Below are positions 61,764-64,000 of a DNA stretch of 64,000 nucleotides, one piece after another. The notes beneath the pieces were generated by a model, which saw only the letters and a list, made by a program, of their open reading frames with translations, ran no database searches and had not been told where the DNA came from. The stretch lies in the NCBI RefSeq assembly GCF_900115265.1, contig NZ_FOVU01000001.1, positions 186,001 to 250,000 of the forward strand, given 5' to 3'. Position 1 is the first letter of the stretch. Each line of letters starts with the position of its first letter. A program made the translations under genes and the position numbers. This stretch comes from Bradyrhizobium sp. Ghvi. Its GTDB lineage: Bacteria; Pseudomonadota; Alphaproteobacteria; Rhizobiales; Xanthobacteraceae.

Positions 61764-61930
61764 GATCGTGCTGTCGCATCCAGGATCTTTGACGCGTTCT
61801 TCACGACCAGGGCGGGACCGGCATGGGCCTCGCCATCGCGCGCGCGGTGATGGCGAGCCATGGCGGGTCGATCGGGCTCAAGCCCTCTGACGAGGGCGTA
61901 GCCTTCGAGCTCCAATTCCCTGCCGCCTAG
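61764..61930 (+). pseudogene. remnant of sensor histidine kinase 3' end
   Basis: Translates as DRAVASRIFDAFFTTR in one frame, then GTGMGLAIARAVMASHGGSI and on to a TAG at 61928-61930 in another. Together these are the G1/G2 end of a HATPase_c domain, as in DctB/FixL-like kinases (compare RLFEPFYTTKPHGTGMGLSI at the end of the first gene). A small deletion near 61812 breaks the frame, and the N-terminal part is missing. Confidence 0.8.
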
Positions 61931-62067
61931 ATCGCGAACACCCAGGCGGCGACGATGGTGCCGATGGTGACCAGACCCGCGATGGTCCAGCCGGCGGCAT
62001 ATTCCAGTTCAGGATGACCGGTCGCCCGCATGATCTCTACCGGATCGGCGGAATGCTTCTCTGCCAT
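61927..62067 (-). CDS. 46-residue single-pass membrane peptide
   Basis: Reads MAEKHSADPVEIMRATGHPE, then LEYAAGWTIAGLVTIGTIVA and AWVFAI: a short acidic/His-containing N-terminus and one C-terminal membrane helix (about 26-45). ATG 62067 is chosen over an open frame that extends to 62133. Its stop overlaps the stop of the kinase remnant on the other strand. The pattern resembles the cytochrome-oxidase aa3 subunit IV-type small peptides or other small membrane subunits, but no oxidase genes are near; function not assigned. Confidence 0.6.
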   Translation of the reverse strand: MAEKHSADPVEIMRATGHPELEYAAGWTIAGLVTIGTIVAAWVFAI

Positions 62068-62137
62068 GACAGCCTCGCACATCACTCTCCGCGTCATAGA
62101 TAAGTCGCACCAGACGCCATCAGGTTCCATCACGGAA

Positions 62138-62716
62138 ATGCGAGGGATGACGCAACTTGGCTTGTTCAGCGAACCGCAGGCGGGGCCGGCGGGCCTGCGC
62201 TATACGGACAATTTTGTCGACGCCGCCGCCGAGCAGGAGCTGATCGGCCGCATCGCAGCATTGCCGCTCCAGCGCTTTCAGTTCGGCGCGTTCGAGGGCA
62301 ACCGCCGGGTGGCGTGGTTCGGCTATCAATACGATTATTCGCAGCAGCGGCTGACCGAGGCCGAGCCGATCCCGGACTGGGTGCGGCCGGTCGCGCGTCG
62401 GGCCGAGACATGGGCGGGGTTCGCCGAGGGGAGCGTGCGGCAGGTGCTGTGCACCGAGTATGATGTCGGCGTCGGCATCGGCTGGCACCGCGACAAGCCG
62501 CACTTCAAGGAGATCCTCGGACTGTCGCTGGGCTCTCCCTGCAAATTCCGCTTCCGCCGTCGACGCGGCGACAAATGGGAGCGCTACACGCTCGAGGCGC
62601 TACCGCGCTCGCTCTACATGATGGAGGGCGAGGCGCGCGCGCAATGGGAGCACAGCATCCCGCCGGTCGAGGCGCACCGCTACTCCATCACGTTCCGGAC
62701 GATGAAGCAGGGCTGA
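62138..62716 (+). CDS. AlkB-like 2OG-Fe(II) dioxygenase
   Basis: A 192-residue alpha-ketoglutarate/Fe(II) dioxygenase of the AlkB-like family. The iron ligands are H117 and D119 in IGWHRDKPHF and H172 in WEHSIPP; 2-oxoglutarate-binding arginines are R181 and R187 in HRYSITFRTM, as in AlkB. FRRRRGDKWERYTLEALPRSLYMM is the conserved core before it. It likely repairs alkylated nucleic acid bases or acts on a related substrate. Start could be ATG 62138 or 62147; neither has a strong site. Confidence 0.88.
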   Translation: MRGMTQLGLFSEPQAGPAGLRYTDNFVDAAAEQELIGRIAALPLQRFQFGAFEGNRRVAWFGYQYDYSQQRLTEAEPIPDWVRPVARRAETWAGFAEGSVRQVLCTEYDVGVGIGWHRDKPHFKEILGLSLGSPCKFRFRRRRGDKWERYTLEALPRSLYMMEGEARAQWEHSIPPVEAHRYSITFRTMKQG

Positions 62717-62950
62717 CGGACCAAAAACGCGAAAACAACCCCATGCACAGTAGAACGCTCTCCCGGGACGAGGGACGGCCGCACGTGACAACTGTCTGAT
62801 CCGTCGCGCCAAATCGGCTGCCCGGCGCAATCGCTGCATGGCCCGTGCATTGCATTCAGATGCGGGAATGCGAACCAGGCAAGCGTGCCGTGAAATCGCC
62901 GCAAGAGAAACCAACAACACGAACATAGAGCGCGCAAAGCCGGCACCACC

Positions 62951-63886
62951 ATGATCAAGAATTGTCTGGCATTCTTTCTTGTTCTGACCATGACAGCGGC
63001 CTCCGCACATGGCCTGGCGCCGGTGCGGCCAACCGCGCCGTCCGATCTTGTCCTGATAGGCCTCACCGACAGCGACACCACCGCCGGCGGCCTCGCACGG
63101 CTCTGCGAGCAGGTCACCTTCTCGCGCGGCCTGCGCTATGGCGACAGCGAGGCCAATGTGCTCGACGTCGCGACCAGCGAGGCTACCAAGGCGGACACGC
63201 CGCGACCGGTGCTGCTGTTCGTGACAGGCGACACGTTCACCGGCGACCGCGGCGCACCGGAGCTGTCCCGCGACATCCAGGACGCAGCGATGTGCTTTGC
63301 CGCCCGCAACGGCATGATCGGGGTGCGCGTGAACTATCGCCTTGCGCCCGCGGCGACCTGGCCAAAGGGCGCGGCCGACGTCGCCGCGGCATTGTCCTGG
63401 GTCCACGGCAATATCGACCTGTTCAACGGCGATGCCCGCGAGATCGTCGCGGTCGGCTATGGCGCCGGCGCTTTCCATGTCGCGAGCCTGCTCGCGCATC
63501 CCGAACTTCAGGCCGACCGGGCCGATGTCGCCGCCGTCGTGCTGGTGTCCGGCATCTATCGCGCCGGCAAGGATGCCAGTGACAGCGAGAAGGCCTATTT
63601 CGGTAACGACGCCAGCCAATACGACAAGCGGTCGGTCTTTCCGGGCATTCTCAACGTCGACGAGCCGATCCTGCTGGCCTGGGCGGCGAACGATGCCGCG
63701 AACCTGGTCGCGCAAGGCGAGACCCTGAAGAAGACGCTCTGCGGCGCCGGCCACTGCCCGCGCACGACCGTGCTGCGAAGCCACGACGGCATCGCGGCTG
63801 CATTCGGCCTCGACGGCTCCGGCGACAGCCTCGCCGAGCCGACGCTCCTGCTGGTGCATCAGCTGGAGGCGCGCGGGCTGCCGTAG
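62951..63886 (+). CDS. exported alpha/beta-hydrolase-fold protein with missing nucleophile
   Basis: A 311-residue protein with a signal peptide (MIKNCLAFFLVLTMTAASA). The fold matches the BD-FAE/HSL-type esterase group: VNYRLAPAATWPKGAADVAAAL, then the expected nucleophile elbow G-x-S-x-G reads GYGAG at 169-173, with Gly171 in place of Ser. The usual HGG oxyanion motif is also altered (VTGDTFTGDRG). Later Asp (LAWAANDAAN) and His (RSHDGIA) are still recognisable. It is therefore likely a non-catalytic binding protein or uses another chemistry. No operon partner visible. Confidence 0.82.
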   Translation: MIKNCLAFFLVLTMTAASAHGLAPVRPTAPSDLVLIGLTDSDTTAGGLARLCEQVTFSRGLRYGDSEANVLDVATSEATKADTPRPVLLFVTGDTFTGDRGAPELSRDIQDAAMCFAARNGMIGVRVNYRLAPAATWPKGAADVAAALSWVHGNIDLFNGDAREIVAVGYGAGAFHVASLLAHPELQADRADVAAVVLVSGIYRAGKDASDSEKAYFGNDASQYDKRSVFPGILNVDEPILLAWAANDAANLVAQGETLKKTLCGAGHCPRTTVLRSHDGIAAAFGLDGSGDSLAEPTLLLVHQLEARGLP

Positions 63887-63914
63887 GGGCCGATCAATCC
63901 ATCCCGGTCTCCCT

Positions 63915-63941
63915 GAGGTGGCCGCTTCTTCAGCGGCCCTC
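63915..63941. terminator. hairpin after exported hydrolase-like gene
   Basis: GAG-GT-GGCCGCT / TCTTC / AGCGGCC-CTC inverted repeat (arms 63915-63926 and 63932-63941), 28 bases after the stop. The DNA beyond it to the window end begins another palindromic repeat that is cut off. Confidence 0.5.
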
Positions 63942-64000
63942 GAAGGGCGATGGCCGGCTGTCTCCGCTTGGATGCAGCCTGGCCGTTCATCCATCGAGGC

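Overview
The window is GC-rich, densely coded DNA from an alphaproteobacterium, most likely Bradyrhizobium or a close relative in the Nitrobacteraceae. The evidence is the very GC-biased third codon positions, several families of intergenic palindromes of the kind scattered through those genomes, a phasin, a FixL-like histidine kinase end, and many catabolic and uptake genes. The genus is inferred from gene content and repeat style, not from a marker gene. I see no rRNA, tRNA, CRISPR array, transposase or integrase.

Layout. 1-4 kb: a 5'-truncated PAS histidine kinase, an alpha/beta hydrolase, a phasin, a small membrane protein and a P-loop kinase-like protein, with codon use that looks less GC-extreme than the rest. 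4-10 kb: L-2-haloacid dehalogenase, YbaK-type editing protein, small secreted and cytosolic proteins, a LysR-pirin-WrbA electrophile/quinone-response group, and a PCMT-like methyltransferase. 10-24 kb: a surface-polysaccharide locus with an acyltransferase, a PF13480-type acetyltransferase, glycosyltransferases, Wzy-like polymerase/ligase, Tat-exported GH10 glycosidase, DUF6492-like protein, Wzx-like flippase, Wzz/Wzc-like co-polymerase with a degenerate P-loop, WecG-family transferase and GalE. No priming transferase or outer-membrane exporter is present. 24-28 kb: a 1371-residue protein with five tandem GAF units followed by intact GGDEF and EAL domains, convergent with galE.

28-34 kb: a catabolic operon (Ldh-type dehydrogenase, flavin monooxygenase, FAH-family hydrolase), then a LysR regulator divergent from a small exported protein and a membrane protein. 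34-38 kb: an Lrp/AsnC regulator divergent from a fused 1143-residue indolepyruvate ferredoxin oxidoreductase. 38-42.5 kb: a LysR gene divergent from an EmrA/EmrB-like efflux pair plus an AhpD-like protein, with four copies of a GGATAAT-type motif in the shared promoter region. 42.6-48.6 kb: D-amino-acid aminotransferase, a complete polar amino acid ABC transporter and an M20 peptidase, all on the minus strand, with palindromic elements in the gaps.

48.8-60 kb: a second NtaA-type flavin monooxygenase, a ThDP enzyme, an unusual GFA-like protein, an Old Yellow Enzyme homologue, aldehyde dehydrogenase, SDR, a zinc-ribbon protein, and a Rieske ferredoxin with two paralogous amidohydrolases. 60-64 kb: D-hydantoinase/dihydropyrimidinase, a decayed histidine-kinase 3' end, a 46-residue membrane peptide, an AlkB-like dioxygenase and an exported alpha/beta-hydrolase-fold protein lacking its nucleophile.

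The best candidates for new biology are the 10-28 kb locus, read as a holdfast/unipolar-polysaccharide-like adhesin system with a built-in glycosidase and a neighbouring c-di-GMP enzyme, and the regulatory DNA at 38996-39059 and 46107-46143. Several proteins have lost expected catalytic or metal-binding residues (Wzz/Wzc-like, GFA-like, exported hydrolase).
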